A stretch of 17,530 nt of DNA from an uncultured Ruminococcus sp. (GCA_902783755.1 CACZSC010000307.1:1-17530); one strand, 5' to 3'; positions 1 through 6,946 are shown, numbered from the stretch's first letter. Notes: generated by a model from the letters alone, not told the origin. Program-made: numbers and translations.

Positions 1-261
1 AGAGACATCATTTACTCCGCCGGATACGAAGGGAAATTCGGGCACGGTCTGGGTCACGGCGTGGGGCTGGAGATTCACGAAGAGCCAAGGCTCTCACCGA
101 AGACCGGGGACGCGACCCTGAAGGCCGGGCAGATAGTGACCGTCGAACCGGGCATATATCTCGAAGGACTTTACGGATGCCGCATAGAGGATATGATGCT
201 GGTGACGAAGAACGGGGCAGAGCTCCTCACGGACTGCCCGAAAGAACTTATAGAACTGTGA
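1..261 (+). CDS. Xaa-Pro aminopeptidase (M24B metallopeptidase), C-terminal fragment
   Basis: This is the last 86 residues of a gene that begins before the window. M24B enzymes remove N-terminal residues that precede proline, using two metal ions in a pita-bread fold, usually in the cytosol. Three hallmark segments are visible. GHGLGHGVGLEIHE (fragment residues 14-27) carries a metal-ligand or catalytic histidine. VEPGIYLEG (48-56) and CRIEDMML (60-67) each carry a conserved metal-binding glutamate, in EPGIY and RIED. The protein ends normally about 20 residues after the last motif. The fragment cannot separate aminopeptidase P-like enzymes from Xaa-Pro dipeptidase, though the compact end suits the short Xaa-Pro aminopeptidases of Bacillota. 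It converges with coaW across a shared hairpin. Confidence 0.93.
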   Translation, partial: RDIIYSAGYEGKFGHGLGHGVGLEIHEEPRLSPKTGDATLKAGQIVTVEPGIYLEGLYGCRIEDMMLVTKNGAELLTDCPKELIEL

Positions 262-297
262 CAAAAAACGGGTCAGCCACCGTATGGTGCTGACCCG
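262..297 (-). terminator. Rho-independent terminator of coaW (hairpin in convergent gap)
   Basis: CGGGTCAGC (269-277) pairs with GCTGACCCG (289-297). Three further inner pairs beyond a bulged C leave a GTAT loop. Read on the minus strand, the hairpin lies 14 nt past the coaW stop and is followed by a run of six T, complementary to the A run at 263-268. On the plus strand it is preceded by A residues but has no adjacent T run, so it should work mainly for coaW and only weakly for the aminopeptidase gene. Confidence 0.85.
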
Positions 298-310
298 CAA
301 TCACTGGTCT

Positions 311-1180
311 TCACTGCTTTTTCCTGTTTTTTGATCTTTTCTTGATGCACCCGGCAAGGGCCGCGCCTATCACAGTGCCGAAAGCGGAATTCTCCGGGAT
401 GATGAAGTTCATGTCGAACATCCGGTTCAGGGTGTCGAACACATTTTTGGCCTGGGAGACTATGGACAGGTTGCCCGTAAGGACGACATCCTTTATCTGG
501 TAGTTCCGTGCGGCAAAGATAGAGATCATTCCGATCGTCTCGAACACCATGTTGATGATGCCGAGAGCTATGTCTTCCCTCGTTGCCAGATCGCTTATGC
601 TTCCGAAATTGGATGCGGTCATCACATCGGAAAAGCCGGGAAGTATGTCTGCCTTGGTGATGTCGCTGATCTTCAGGTCCACATTGTTGAGATTCCCGTT
701 CTGCGCGAGCTCCGAAATGTGATCGACATTGTCCATCGCGAGCATCTTTTTGGACAGTCCCACAAGAGTGCCTCCCCCGACGCCCGTACCGCCCAGGTAC
801 ACCGGCGCCTGGCCTGCTTCTGCATATACGAGGGCTGTTCCTGTACCGCAGCTGGTGACAAGGGCCCGTTCCAGGCCTGAGAGATAAAGCCCTCCGAGCC
901 CTATGGAATTGAATTCTTCGACATGTTCGCATTCAAGGCCGTATATGGGTTTTGAAACGTAGGAACTGCCGGCGCCCGTGACCATTACGCGGTTGATGTC
1001 GGAAAGGTCCAGACCGTTCTGATCCATGAATTTCCCGAAAGCACCGTATACGGACGTGATGGGATCCGTCGCCCTGACCAGAAGTGGCGTCATAAGCGGA
1101 TTTGTCTTGTCTGCGGTGTCGAACCCGACTATCTTGGTGGTGCTGCCGCCTATATCTATACCGATTATAATACTGTCCAT
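311..1180 (-). CDS. coaW: Type II pantothenate kinase
   Basis: Phosphorylates pantothenate with ATP, the first step of coenzyme A synthesis, in the cytosol. The 289-residue protein opens with an ASKHA phosphate-binding loop, GIDIGGSTTKIVGF (7-20). HVEEF (86-90) matches the region of the catalytic glutamate in Staphylococcus-type CoaW. SCGTGTALVYAE and GGTGVGGGTLVGL (about 110-142) are the second glycine-rich motifs, followed by ELAQNGNLNNVDLK (157-170), TASNFG (188-193) and a final NSAFGTVIGAALAG (264-277). The start at 1180 is chosen because GGAGG lies 7 nt upstream; an in-frame extension to 1267 would run back through the promoter. The C-terminal tail is very basic (KKRSKNRKKQ). It is transcribed divergently from the HAD gene. 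Type II enzymes are generally less sensitive to CoA feedback; that is family knowledge, not visible here. Confidence 0.93.
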   Translation of the reverse strand: MDSIIIGIDIGGSTTKIVGFDTADKTNPLMTPLLVRATDPITSVYGAFGKFMDQNGLDLSDINRVMVTGAGSSYVSKPIYGLECEHVEEFNSIGLGGLYLSGLERALVTSCGTGTALVYAEAGQAPVYLGGTGVGGGTLVGLSKKMLAMDNVDHISELAQNGNLNNVDLKISDITKADILPGFSDVMTASNFGSISDLATREDIALGIINMVFETIGMISIFAARNYQIKDVVLTGNLSIVSQAKNVFDTLNRMFDMNFIIPENSAFGTVIGAALAGCIKKRSKNRKKQ

Positions 1181-1226
1181 AAGAATTCCTCCGGCAGCCG
1201 TCATCCTGACGGCCTCTCTGATGAGG

Positions 1227-1255
1227 ATTATATAATAACTCAGGAAAAAAATCAA
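1227..1255 (-). promoter_or_regulatory. Sigma-A-type promoter of coaW
   Basis: On the minus strand TTGATT (1255-1250), a 17-nt spacer and a perfect TATAAT (1232-1227) precede the coaW start by about 47 nt. The -10 lies in the palindrome ATTATATAAT (1227-1236). The plus-strand TATAAT (1231-1236) in the same palindrome could serve the HAD gene, but no good plus-strand -35 is seen there. Confidence 0.8.
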
Positions 1256-1269
1256 CGAAAGAGACATCT

Positions 1270-2124
1270 ATGCTTACGTATAAAGACTCTGCAGCGGCAT
1301 CTGAAGAGCTGCTGGCCAAAAAGCTGTTCGTTTTTGACATGGACGGGACCATTTATCTGGGCAGCAGACCGTTTCGGAGCGCCGTCAGGTTCATAAACGA
1401 ACTGAGGGACGACGGAAGAAAAGTCATATTCTTCACGAACAATGCCTCCCATTCTCCGGAATTCTATCTGGAGAAACTTGAGAAACTGGGTTTCTCGCCA
1501 TCAAGAGAGGAACTGTGCACATCCGGTGACGTGACGTGTGCGTTTCTGAATCTCCACCGCCGCGGCAGGAGCGTTTATCTGGTGGGGACCCCGGAGCTTT
1601 ATGACCATTTCCGCGGATACGGGATCCCTCTGGCGTGTGACAGGGACGGGAACTGGAACGGCACGAAACCCGACATAGTCATAACGAGTTTCGATACGAC
1701 TCTGACTTACGCCAAGCTGGAGAGAGCCTGTACCTTCATCCGGAACGGAGCGGAATATCTGAGCACCCATCCGGATTTCAACTGTCCCACCGAGGCGGGA
1801 CCGGTGCCTGACAGCGGCGCGATCGCGGCGTTCGTGGAAGCTTCAACGGGGAAGAAGCCCCTGTATTTCGGCAAGCCTTCTTCAATGGTGGTGGACATGA
1901 TCTCCGAGATATCCGGAACGGAGAAACAGGATATGGTAGTGTTCGGCGACAGGATGTATACGGACATAGCTCTCGGAAAAAGGAACGGGATACTCTCAGT
2001 ACTGGTGCTGACAGGCGAGACCACCCTGCCGGATGTCGAGGCGGCAGCGGAAGCCGACAGACCTGACATACTGCTCGAATCCCTCGGTAACGCCGGAGAG
2101 CTGATGTGGGGGAAACGCATGTAG
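1270..2124 (+). CDS. HAD-superfamily phosphatase, subfamily IIA (NagD/AraL-like)
   Basis: A predicted cytosolic phosphatase for small phosphorylated metabolites; the natural substrate cannot be read from sequence. All four HAD motifs are present in the 284 residues: FVFDMDGTIYLG (20-31) with nucleophile Asp23 and acid/base Asp25, FFTNNAS (54-60) as motif II, the GKPSS lysine (201-205) as motif III, and VFGDRMYTDI (224-233) as motif IV. The C2A-type cap between motifs II and III, and the IxLG following the DxDGT motif, place it in the NagD/AraL/p-nitrophenylphosphatase group. The length is a little above the usual 250-270. The ATG at 1270 has only a weak AAAGAG 6 nt upstream. No clear terminator follows before the next promoter at 2191. 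The neighbouring coaW is divergent, so a shared pathway is not implied. Confidence 0.88.
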   Translation: MLTYKDSAAASEELLAKKLFVFDMDGTIYLGSRPFRSAVRFINELRDDGRKVIFFTNNASHSPEFYLEKLEKLGFSPSREELCTSGDVTCAFLNLHRRGRSVYLVGTPELYDHFRGYGIPLACDRDGNWNGTKPDIVITSFDTTLTYAKLERACTFIRNGAEYLSTHPDFNCPTEAGPVPDSGAIAAFVEASTGKKPLYFGKPSSMVVDMISEISGTEKQDMVVFGDRMYTDIALGKRNGILSVLVLTGETTLPDVEAAAEADRPDILLESLGNAGELMWGKRM

Positions 2125-2190
2125 GATTTGCTCAATATAACAAAAAACTACATTCGTAATTGTGCAATTGCCCAAATATGCCCGGCTCTG

Positions 2191-2219
2191 TTGAATAACG
2201 GAAAAATTGGTGATATAAT
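2191..2219 (+). promoter_or_regulatory. Promoter of the peptide-binding lipoprotein gene
   Basis: TTGAAT (2191-2196), a 17-nt spacer and TATAAT (2214-2219), preceded by TGA to give the extended -10 TGATATAAT. The expected start near 2226 leaves a leader of roughly 87 nt. That leader contains a short GGCT-CGAA-AGCC hairpin and a GGAGG ribosome binding site at 2300-2304. Confidence 0.85.
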
Positions 2220-2312
2220 TATCGTCGAACTTTTGTTGGAACACATAGAGAAATAAGGCTCGAAAGCCGGTTAATGCTATCAAGTTTCAGATCTGCCCTG
2301 GAGGAAATTCGT

Positions 2313-4049
2313 ATGAAAAAAGTGGTTTCCCTTGTCCTGGTTGCTATCATGCTGTCAGCTCTGCTTGCAGGATGCACCACGCTGGTCGGCGATGACAAAG
2401 GCGCTATAATCGATATGTACATAACTACTGAGGTGTATAACTTCGATCCTCAGGTGAGCATCACAGACACTGCGATGCTTAAAGTGTTCAGTCTCTGCTA
2501 CGAGGGGCTCACGCGGCTCGACAAAAACGGAAAGTGGCAGAACGCTCTCATGAAGAACTATGTCATAGACAAGGATACGGATGAAGAGTTTTCCATCCTG
2601 ATCTACCTGAAGAACTCCTACTGGACCGACGGAAGAACCGTTCAGGCGCCTGACTTTGCCTATTCCTGGAAGAGACTTCTCGATGCCAATATAAAGAATG
2701 AGGCGGCTTCTCTTCTATACGATCTGAAAAACGCCATGGCCATCAAACTCGGGGATGCGAGCATAGATGACCTCGGGGTTGCCGCGGTCGACACATACAC
2801 GCTGAAAGTCACGTTCGAGAAAAAGGTGGATCTTGACAAGTTTTTTGAGAACTGCTCATCAGTTGCCCTTTCTCCGCTGCGTGAGGACGTGATCTCCAGA
2901 TACGGAGATGAACTGTGGGCAAAGAAGGGCACGTATATCATCACGAACGGCCCCTTCACTCCAAAATCAATCGATTATCCCAACCTTCTCAGACTTGAAA
3001 GATCGCCATACTATTATCTGGACAGGAATAAGAACGAGAACCTTGATAAATACGTAATCCCATACAGGCTTCTCACAGACTACTTCAGGGGGAATCTGAA
3101 CACCCAGCTCGATGCGTTCAACGAAGGCAGCATCTTCTATCTGGGTGAGATCCCGCTTGACAAGAGAGCTGAGCTGAAGGGCGACGCGGTGGTTTCAGAC
3201 ATGATGGCAACGCATACGTACGTCATCAATACCAAAAACGAACTTCTGTCAGATCCCAAAGTCAGGGAAGCGCTTTCACTGGCAATAGATCGTGAAGCGG
3301 TGGCAGAGATACTCACCTTCGCAAAACCGGCTACCGGATATATCCCGACAAAAGTGTTCAATACATCAAGAGGCACGTCATTCAGGGAAGCCAACGGTGA
3401 TATCCTTGAGACCACCCAGGATCTTTCCAGAGCGAAATCGCTCCTGTCACAGGCAGGGGTGAGCGGCGGGAGCTTCACGCTGACAGTCAGAAACACCGAG
3501 GCCGATGTTGCGGTCGCCGAATATGTGGCCGGAGAGTGGAAGAAGCTCGGTTTCGACGTGACGCTCAACAAGGTCAGGGCAGGCAGAAACCAGACGGAAA
3601 CAGATCTGACCGACGATACGTTCGAGTTGATCTACGATTCCGGTGACTTTGATGTCATCGCCATCGATATGACCATGCTGTCCCCTGATCCATTCTCCGC
3701 ACTTTCCCAGTTTGCCGTCAAATACTCGGGCAACGGAGTCGATATGTACTCTGAGAACTATGATCTTTATCCGCATATCTCGGGTTATTCAAGTGAGGAA
3801 TATGACGCTCTGATAGAGGCGGCGTACAATGCTGCTGACAAGGAAGAAAGAGCTGAGAAACTGGGCGAAGCCGAGAAACTGCTGCTCACGGATTTTCCTG
3901 TCATCCCCATAGTATTCCTGCAGGATGCGTACCTTATCAGCAACGAGCTTTCCGGTATCTCCGAAGACTACTACGGAGTTAAGAACTTCAACCGCGTGCA
4001 GCTCAAGGACTATATGACTTACAAAGCTGCTACAGAGGAAGCGAAATAA
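2313..4049 (+). CDS. Oligopeptide ABC transporter substrate-binding lipoprotein (SBP family 5, OppA-like)
   Basis: A secreted lipoprotein that would capture peptides, or related small ligands, outside the membrane for an Opp/Dpp-type ABC importer. The start at 2313 follows GGAGG by 8 nt and begins directly with a signal peptide (KK then a hydrophobic core). It ends in a lipobox, LLAGC, with Cys21 as the lipidated residue. An ATG at 2274 would put charged residues ahead of the signal and is rejected. The mature part follows SBP_bac_5 order: an early NFDPQVSITDTAMLKVFSLC segment (a variant of the family's D-P-x-x start), WTDGR with the following YSWKRLLD, LREALSLAIDRE-like KVREALSLAIDREAVAE, and a late PDPFSALSQF segment. 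Length (578 residues) is typical for OppA. No permease or ATPase genes adjoin it, so its partners must lie elsewhere. A terminator follows closely. Confidence 0.9.
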   Translation: MKKVVSLVLVAIMLSALLAGCTTLVGDDKGAIIDMYITTEVYNFDPQVSITDTAMLKVFSLCYEGLTRLDKNGKWQNALMKNYVIDKDTDEEFSILIYLKNSYWTDGRTVQAPDFAYSWKRLLDANIKNEAASLLYDLKNAMAIKLGDASIDDLGVAAVDTYTLKVTFEKKVDLDKFFENCSSVALSPLREDVISRYGDELWAKKGTYIITNGPFTPKSIDYPNLLRLERSPYYYLDRNKNENLDKYVIPYRLLTDYFRGNLNTQLDAFNEGSIFYLGEIPLDKRAELKGDAVVSDMMATHTYVINTKNELLSDPKVREALSLAIDREAVAEILTFAKPATGYIPTKVFNTSRGTSFREANGDILETTQDLSRAKSLLSQAGVSGGSFTLTVRNTEADVAVAEYVAGEWKKLGFDVTLNKVRAGRNQTETDLTDDTFELIYDSGDFDVIAIDMTMLSPDPFSALSQFAVKYSGNGVDMYSENYDLYPHISGYSSEEYDALIEAAYNAADKEERAEKLGEAEKLLLTDFPVIPIVFLQDAYLISNELSGISEDYYGVKNFNRVQLKDYMTYKAATEEAK

Positions 4050-4072
4050 CGGAAAAAGACGAATAGCGAAAC

Positions 4073-4098
4073 AACGGGAAGTTCACGCTTCCCGTTTT
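4073..4098 (+). terminator. Rho-independent terminator after the lipoprotein gene
   Basis: AACGGGAAG (4073-4081) pairs perfectly with CTTCCCGTT (4088-4096) around a TTCACG loop, ending in a short run of four T. The stem is strong but the T run is short, so termination may be partial. It ends only 18 nt before the DUF4364 start codon, with that gene's ribosome binding site directly after. Confidence 0.7.
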
Positions 4099-4116
4099 CA
4101 TAACGAAAGGCATCAC

Positions 4117-4683
4117 ATGACGGAAAAACTCACTACCGCGAACGAGATTAAAGTGTTCATTCTGTACCTGCTTGAAAAGATCGGCTATCCGCTGACTTTC
4201 AACGAGCTGGCTTCGATCGTGATACAGGATGATTTTGTCGATTATTTCGATTTCGCCACATATTTTCACGAACTGCTGGAAACAGGACAGATCATAAGAA
4301 ACGAGCCGGCAGAAGACGGCGGGGCCGGGGAGACGTTCGAGCTTTCAGAGACCGGGAAGATGGTGTCCCGCGGTATGTCGTCGGACGTGCTTTCCAGGCA
4401 GGCCAAGGAAAAGAGTTATATCAGCGCCCAGAGACATCTGTCCCTTGAAAAGCGAGACGCATCGATGAGCAATGAAATAGAAAGCGTCGGCGCTGATAAA
4501 TACATATTTCATTGTCAGATCACGGACAAGGACGGGCTGGTTTTCAAGCTTTCGCTGAGAGCCGATTCGTACGAGCAGGTACAGAAGATGAGGAAAGCCT
4601 TCGAAGACAGGCCCGATGTCATCAGCAGGGGCCTGATATCACTCACGACAGGAGATGTCGAATACCTCATAACAAAGAGATAG
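4117..4683 (+). CDS. DUF4364 family protein (winged-helix-like)
   Basis: I recognise this as a DUF4364-type protein, a family seen mainly in Clostridia whose function is not established. Residues about 6-75 look like a winged-helix domain: helix NEIKVFILYLLEKIGY, then LTFNELASIVI, then FDFATYFHELLETGQII, a recognition-helix and wing pattern. The remaining ~110 residues form a second domain with predicted strands (KYIFHCQIT, LVFKLSLRA, SLTTGDVEYLI). DNA binding is therefore plausible but unproven. The start ATG follows AAAGG by about 7 nt. The gene begins 18 nt after a terminator stem-loop with no promoter between them, so it probably depends on read-through from the lipoprotein gene. Its own stop codon lies inside the next terminator stem. 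Length 188 residues. Confidence 0.8.
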   Translation: MTEKLTTANEIKVFILYLLEKIGYPLTFNELASIVIQDDFVDYFDFATYFHELLETGQIIRNEPAEDGGAGETFELSETGKMVSRGMSSDVLSRQAKEKSYISAQRHLSLEKRDASMSNEIESVGADKYIFHCQITDKDGLVFKLSLRADSYEQVQKMRKAFEDRPDVISRGLISLTTGDVEYLITKR

Positions 4684-4709
4684 GGCAGCGAGGGCTGTCC
4701 TGTTTTTTT
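4682..4709 (+). terminator. Rho-independent terminator after the DUF4364 gene
   Basis: AGGGCAGC (4682-4689) pairs with GGCTGTCCT (ending 4701) through eight pairs including one G-T, with a four-base loop. Seven T follow (4703-4709). The stem begins within the TAG stop codon of the DUF4364 gene. Confidence 0.85.
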
Positions 4710-4839
4710 GCAGTATTTGATTGTCCCGGGGAAGCAAATAATTATGAATAATCTGCGGAAATACTTGTGTCAGTAGACATTTTCGTGTCAAAAATGCATA
4801 AACGGGGCGTGAAATACAAAGAAAATTTGGATAAAGCTA

Positions 4840-4867
4840 TTGACAGGTGGAGATTTCATGATATAAT
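4840..4867 (+). promoter_or_regulatory. Promoter of the SigH-like sigma factor gene
   Basis: A consensus TTGACA (4840-4845), a 16-nt spacer and a consensus TATAAT (4862-4867) preceded by TGA, giving the extended -10 TGATATAAT. The predicted start near 4874 leaves a leader of about 35 nt. The near-perfect match suggests strong transcription by the housekeeping sigma factor. Confidence 0.88.
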
Positions 4868-4908
4868 GGGCGTAATCAGAAGTATCTTTATTTATTCTTG
4901 GGGTTCTT

Positions 4909-5469
4909 TTGGAGCAGAATTTAGCGAAAATCATCTCTTCCGTAAAAGATGGAGACGAAGCTGCATTCGTCCAGCTGGCGGAGACTTACAACGCGCTTAT
5001 CAAGGCGTCCGTGTCGAGATTCCGGCCATCGTTTGAAAAGATCAGCGAAGGAATGACTGATCAGGAGGATATCGAACAGATCGCCAGGATGGCCTTGTAC
5101 AAGGCAGCGGTCAGATACCGCGGCGGGTCAGGTGAGGAATATGACGGAGTCACGTTCGGGCTTTTCGCTAAGATCTGCATAAACAATTCCCTGATTTCGG
5201 TCCTGAGGGAACAGAAGAACCGCTACGCTAGGGTCCGGAAGAGAAGCGACCTGTTCAGCGGTGCCCTGGGAGCTGAAGAAGAGATACCGGATGATTTTAC
5301 TCAAAGAGTTGATTCAGCACTTTCAAGATACGAAAAACAGGTTCTTGAATGTTTCATTTCCGGGAAATCCGTACGTGAAACCGCCGATTTTCTTGACAAG
5401 ACCCCGAAATCGGTAAGCAATGCCTTGTACAGACTGAAAGCCAAGTTGAAAGGACTTTTTACAAATTAA
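4909..5469 (+). CDS. Sigma-70 family RNA polymerase sigma factor, SigH-like
   Basis: A small alternative sigma factor that would direct RNA polymerase to its own promoter set. Sigma region 2 spans about residues 14-101: DGDEAAFVQLAETY, then QEDIEQIARMALYKAAVRY, a variant of the core-binding DxxQxG..LYKA motif, then FGLFAKICINNSLIS, very like the same stretch in SigH. Region 4 spans about 133-183: LSRYEKQVLECFISGKS, then the recognition helix TPKSVSNALYRLKAKL, close to the KSxxNALxRxKxKL of Bacillus SigH. The length of 186 is shorter than SigH (~218). The start is TTG at 4909; no in-frame ATG occurs before residue 49, and only a weak GGGG serves as a ribosome binding site. RlmB lies about 1.5 kb downstream, and in many Bacillota sigH and rlmB are neighbours, which supports a SigH relationship. 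No terminator follows. Confidence 0.85.
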   Translation: MEQNLAKIISSVKDGDEAAFVQLAETYNALIKASVSRFRPSFEKISEGMTDQEDIEQIARMALYKAAVRYRGGSGEEYDGVTFGLFAKICINNSLISVLREQKNRYARVRKRSDLFSGALGAEEEIPDDFTQRVDSALSRYEKQVLECFISGKSVRETADFLDKTPKSVSNALYRLKAKLKGLFTN

Positions 5470-5604
5470 ATACGGTTTAACTTCCTGTGGATTGTCCGCC
5501 CGGGGATTTAAATAAAGCCCAGTGCTTAGCTCAGCAGCGTTGATTTCAAGGTAACTGAAGGATTGCGTAGGGCAATTTCAAATATTAAAAGTGAGGAATG
5601 ACAA

Positions 5605-5883
5605 ATGTTCGAGGACAAGACCTTAGTGTGCAAAGAATGCGGAAAAGAATTCGTATTCACAGCAGGTGAGCAGCAGTTCTATGCTGAAAAGGGATTCCAG
5701 AATGAACCCCAGAGATGCAAGGAGTGCCGTGACAAGAGAAAGAATGCAAACCGTGAGCAGAGAGAAATGTTCACAGCAGTTTGCGCAAACTGCGGCAAGG
5801 AAGCTAAAGTTCCTTTCCAGCCCAGAGATGACAGGCCGGTATATTGCAGCGAGTGCTTTGCTGCAATGAAAGAGCAGCAGTAA
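5605..5883 (+). CDS. Small protein with two zinc ribbons (zf-trcl plus CxxC-x17-CxxC)
   Basis: A 92-residue protein with two four-cysteine zinc sites. The first uses Cys9, Cys12, Cys38 and Cys41 and resembles the probable zinc-ribbon family zf-trcl. The second uses Cys60, Cys63, Cys81 and Cys84 with exactly 17 residues between the pairs, matching the CxxC-x17-CxxC domain. Both are common together in Clostridia; nucleic-acid or protein binding is assumed for such domains, but no function is established. The ATG at 5605 follows GAGGA by about 8 nt. By eye its codons look more restricted (many GCA, AAG, AGA and CAG) than those of its GC-richer neighbours, which may mean high expression. The 135-nt gap from the sigma gene holds no clear promoter or terminator, so co-transcription is possible. 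A strong terminator follows. Confidence 0.82.
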   Translation: MFEDKTLVCKECGKEFVFTAGEQQFYAEKGFQNEPQRCKECRDKRKNANREQREMFTAVCANCGKEAKVPFQPRDDRPVYCSECFAAMKEQQ

Positions 5884-5943
5884 TTTACGGTTACCAGCAT
5901 CTTGCGCTTTATACAGCGTAGCAAAGTTCGCCGTAACAAGAGA

Positions 5944-5982
5944 CTGTGGGAATGGAGCTGTTCCATTTCCCACAGCCTTTTT
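5944..5982 (+). terminator. Rho-independent terminator after the zinc-ribbon gene
   Basis: CTGTGGGAATGGA (5944-5956) pairs with TCCATTTCCCACAG (5962-5975) with one bulged base, followed by CC and five T (5978-5982). It is the longest stem in the window. It ends 25 nt before the GDPD start codon. Confidence 0.9.
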
Positions 5983-6007
5983 GCTTGCGGGAGAAAAGGA
6001 TATTATC

Positions 6008-6874
6008 ATGGTTAGAAAATACGCAGCGGCAATAATCGCAGCAGCGCTCATCATGACTGTGTTTTCCGTCATGGTTTCCTGCGATCACCGCGTTGATCCG
6101 GAGGAAACGGCGGAGAGCGGTACCGCCGAAACGCTCGAGTCGGTAAGGGAGCGCATTAAATACATAATCCACGGCGCAGGGAAACTGGCGGGTCACAATC
6201 TCTACGGCGAGAGCAAGTATTTCACGTGTTCGAACTCAATGGAAGGATTCAGGCAGTGCCTTGATGCAGGATGCGAATTTGTGGAGACCGATTTCAGTTT
6301 TACGTCTGACGGCGAGCTGGTCTGCATACACGACTGGTATCCCTCGTACTCCGACGACATAGAATTTGAAGGAGATGTCCTTTCTCTCGACTCATTTCTC
6401 AATACCAGGATATTCAGACAGTACACACCTGTCTCTCTGGACATGCTTGCGGAGATCCTTGTGAACAACAGGGGACTGTATATTATAACGGACATCAAGG
6501 ATGACAACATCGCAGGCCTGAAATACATAGCCGAAAAGTACCCGGATCTGCGGAACAGATTCATAGCTCAGATATATTCCGAGTCGGAATACGGGCCCGT
6601 CAGGGAACTCGGGTTCGAATACATAATATATACGCTTTACAGACTGGACTGGAACTCGAAGGTCGATACCGAAAGCCACTGCAGGTTCGCTTCGGAGAAC
6701 CCGCTCGCGGGAATAACGTTCTCGTATGAACTCTGTGACGTCCCCGGATTTCTGGACGGAATGAAGGAGGCGGGCGTGCCGCTTCTTATCCATACTGTCA
6801 ACGACAGGGAAGAACAGAACAGATACTTCGAAATGGGGATACAGGGGATATACACCGACGAGGTGATCAAATAG
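6008..6874 (+). CDS. Glycerophosphodiester phosphodiesterase-family protein, probable lipoprotein
   Basis: Predicted extracellular, membrane-anchored member of the GDPD/PI-PLC TIM-barrel superfamily, which cleaves glycerophosphodiesters or related phosphodiesters. A signal peptide (basic VRKY, then hydrophobic) leads to VMVSC with Cys25 as possible lipid site; Met at -3 makes the lipobox atypical. The active-site order fits the family: HGAG (55-58), then SNSMEGF (75-81) where most members have ENT, then FVETDF (91-96) and SDGELVCIHDW (100-110) with the second catalytic His108. The usual HRG reads HGAG, so the first-motif arginine is missing; I recall a subfamily with HAGG-type motifs and YTNS, so this may be a feature of a subgroup and not an inactivation. 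IITDIK (about 158-163) is a conserved later strand. ATG 6008 follows AAAGGA by 7 nt; a TTG at 5981 in the same frame falls in the terminator and is rejected. Confidence 0.8.
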   Translation: MVRKYAAAIIAAALIMTVFSVMVSCDHRVDPEETAESGTAETLESVRERIKYIIHGAGKLAGHNLYGESKYFTCSNSMEGFRQCLDAGCEFVETDFSFTSDGELVCIHDWYPSYSDDIEFEGDVLSLDSFLNTRIFRQYTPVSLDMLAEILVNNRGLYIITDIKDDNIAGLKYIAEKYPDLRNRFIAQIYSESEYGPVRELGFEYIIYTLYRLDWNSKVDTESHCRFASENPLAGITFSYELCDVPGFLDGMKEAGVPLLIHTVNDREEQNRYFEMGIQGIYTDEVIK

Positions 6875-6917
6875 CGGAGCCGGCAGCTTCTCCCGCGAAC
6901 CAGCTTAACAAAAACTA

Positions 6918-6946
6918 TGTACAAACGCCTCTTGAAGTGATATAAT
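6918..6946 (+). promoter_or_regulatory. Promoter of the rlmB gene
   Basis: TGTACA (6918-6923, four of six consensus bases), a 17-nt spacer and TATAAT (6941-6946) with the extended TGATATAAT. The predicted start near 6953 leaves a leader of about 48 nt to the ATG at 7001. Confidence 0.78.

Noticed and set aside
273..932. Long minus-strand frame of 219 codons inside coaW
   Set aside because: It is rich in Arg, His and Gly with no family signature, typical of a shadow frame over a real gene.
1181..1267. 29-residue N-terminal extension of the pantothenate kinase
   Set aside because: It reads back through the -10 and -35 boxes; GGAGG supports the start at 1180.
2139..2173. Short inverted repeat AATTG-TG-CAATT after the HAD gene as a terminator
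   Set aside because: The stem is weak and AT-rich, the two-base loop is too small, and there is no T run.
2274..2312. Upstream ATG extending the peptide-binding lipoprotein by 13 residues
   Set aside because: It would put charged residues before the signal peptide and lacks a ribosome binding site; ATG 2313 has GGAGG at 8 nt.
4767..4790. Two GTGTCA direct repeats spaced 18 bp upstream of the sigma promoter
   Set aside because: Six-base repeats occurring only twice are expected by chance, and no regulator is suggested.
4767..5036. 89-codon open frame starting with GTG upstream of the sigma factor
   Set aside because: It runs through the consensus promoter and into the sigma gene in another frame, has no ribosome binding site and resembles no known protein.
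6873..6896. GCGGAG...CTCCCGC inverted repeat after the GDPD gene
   Set aside because: It has a bulge and no following T run, so it is not a convincing terminator.
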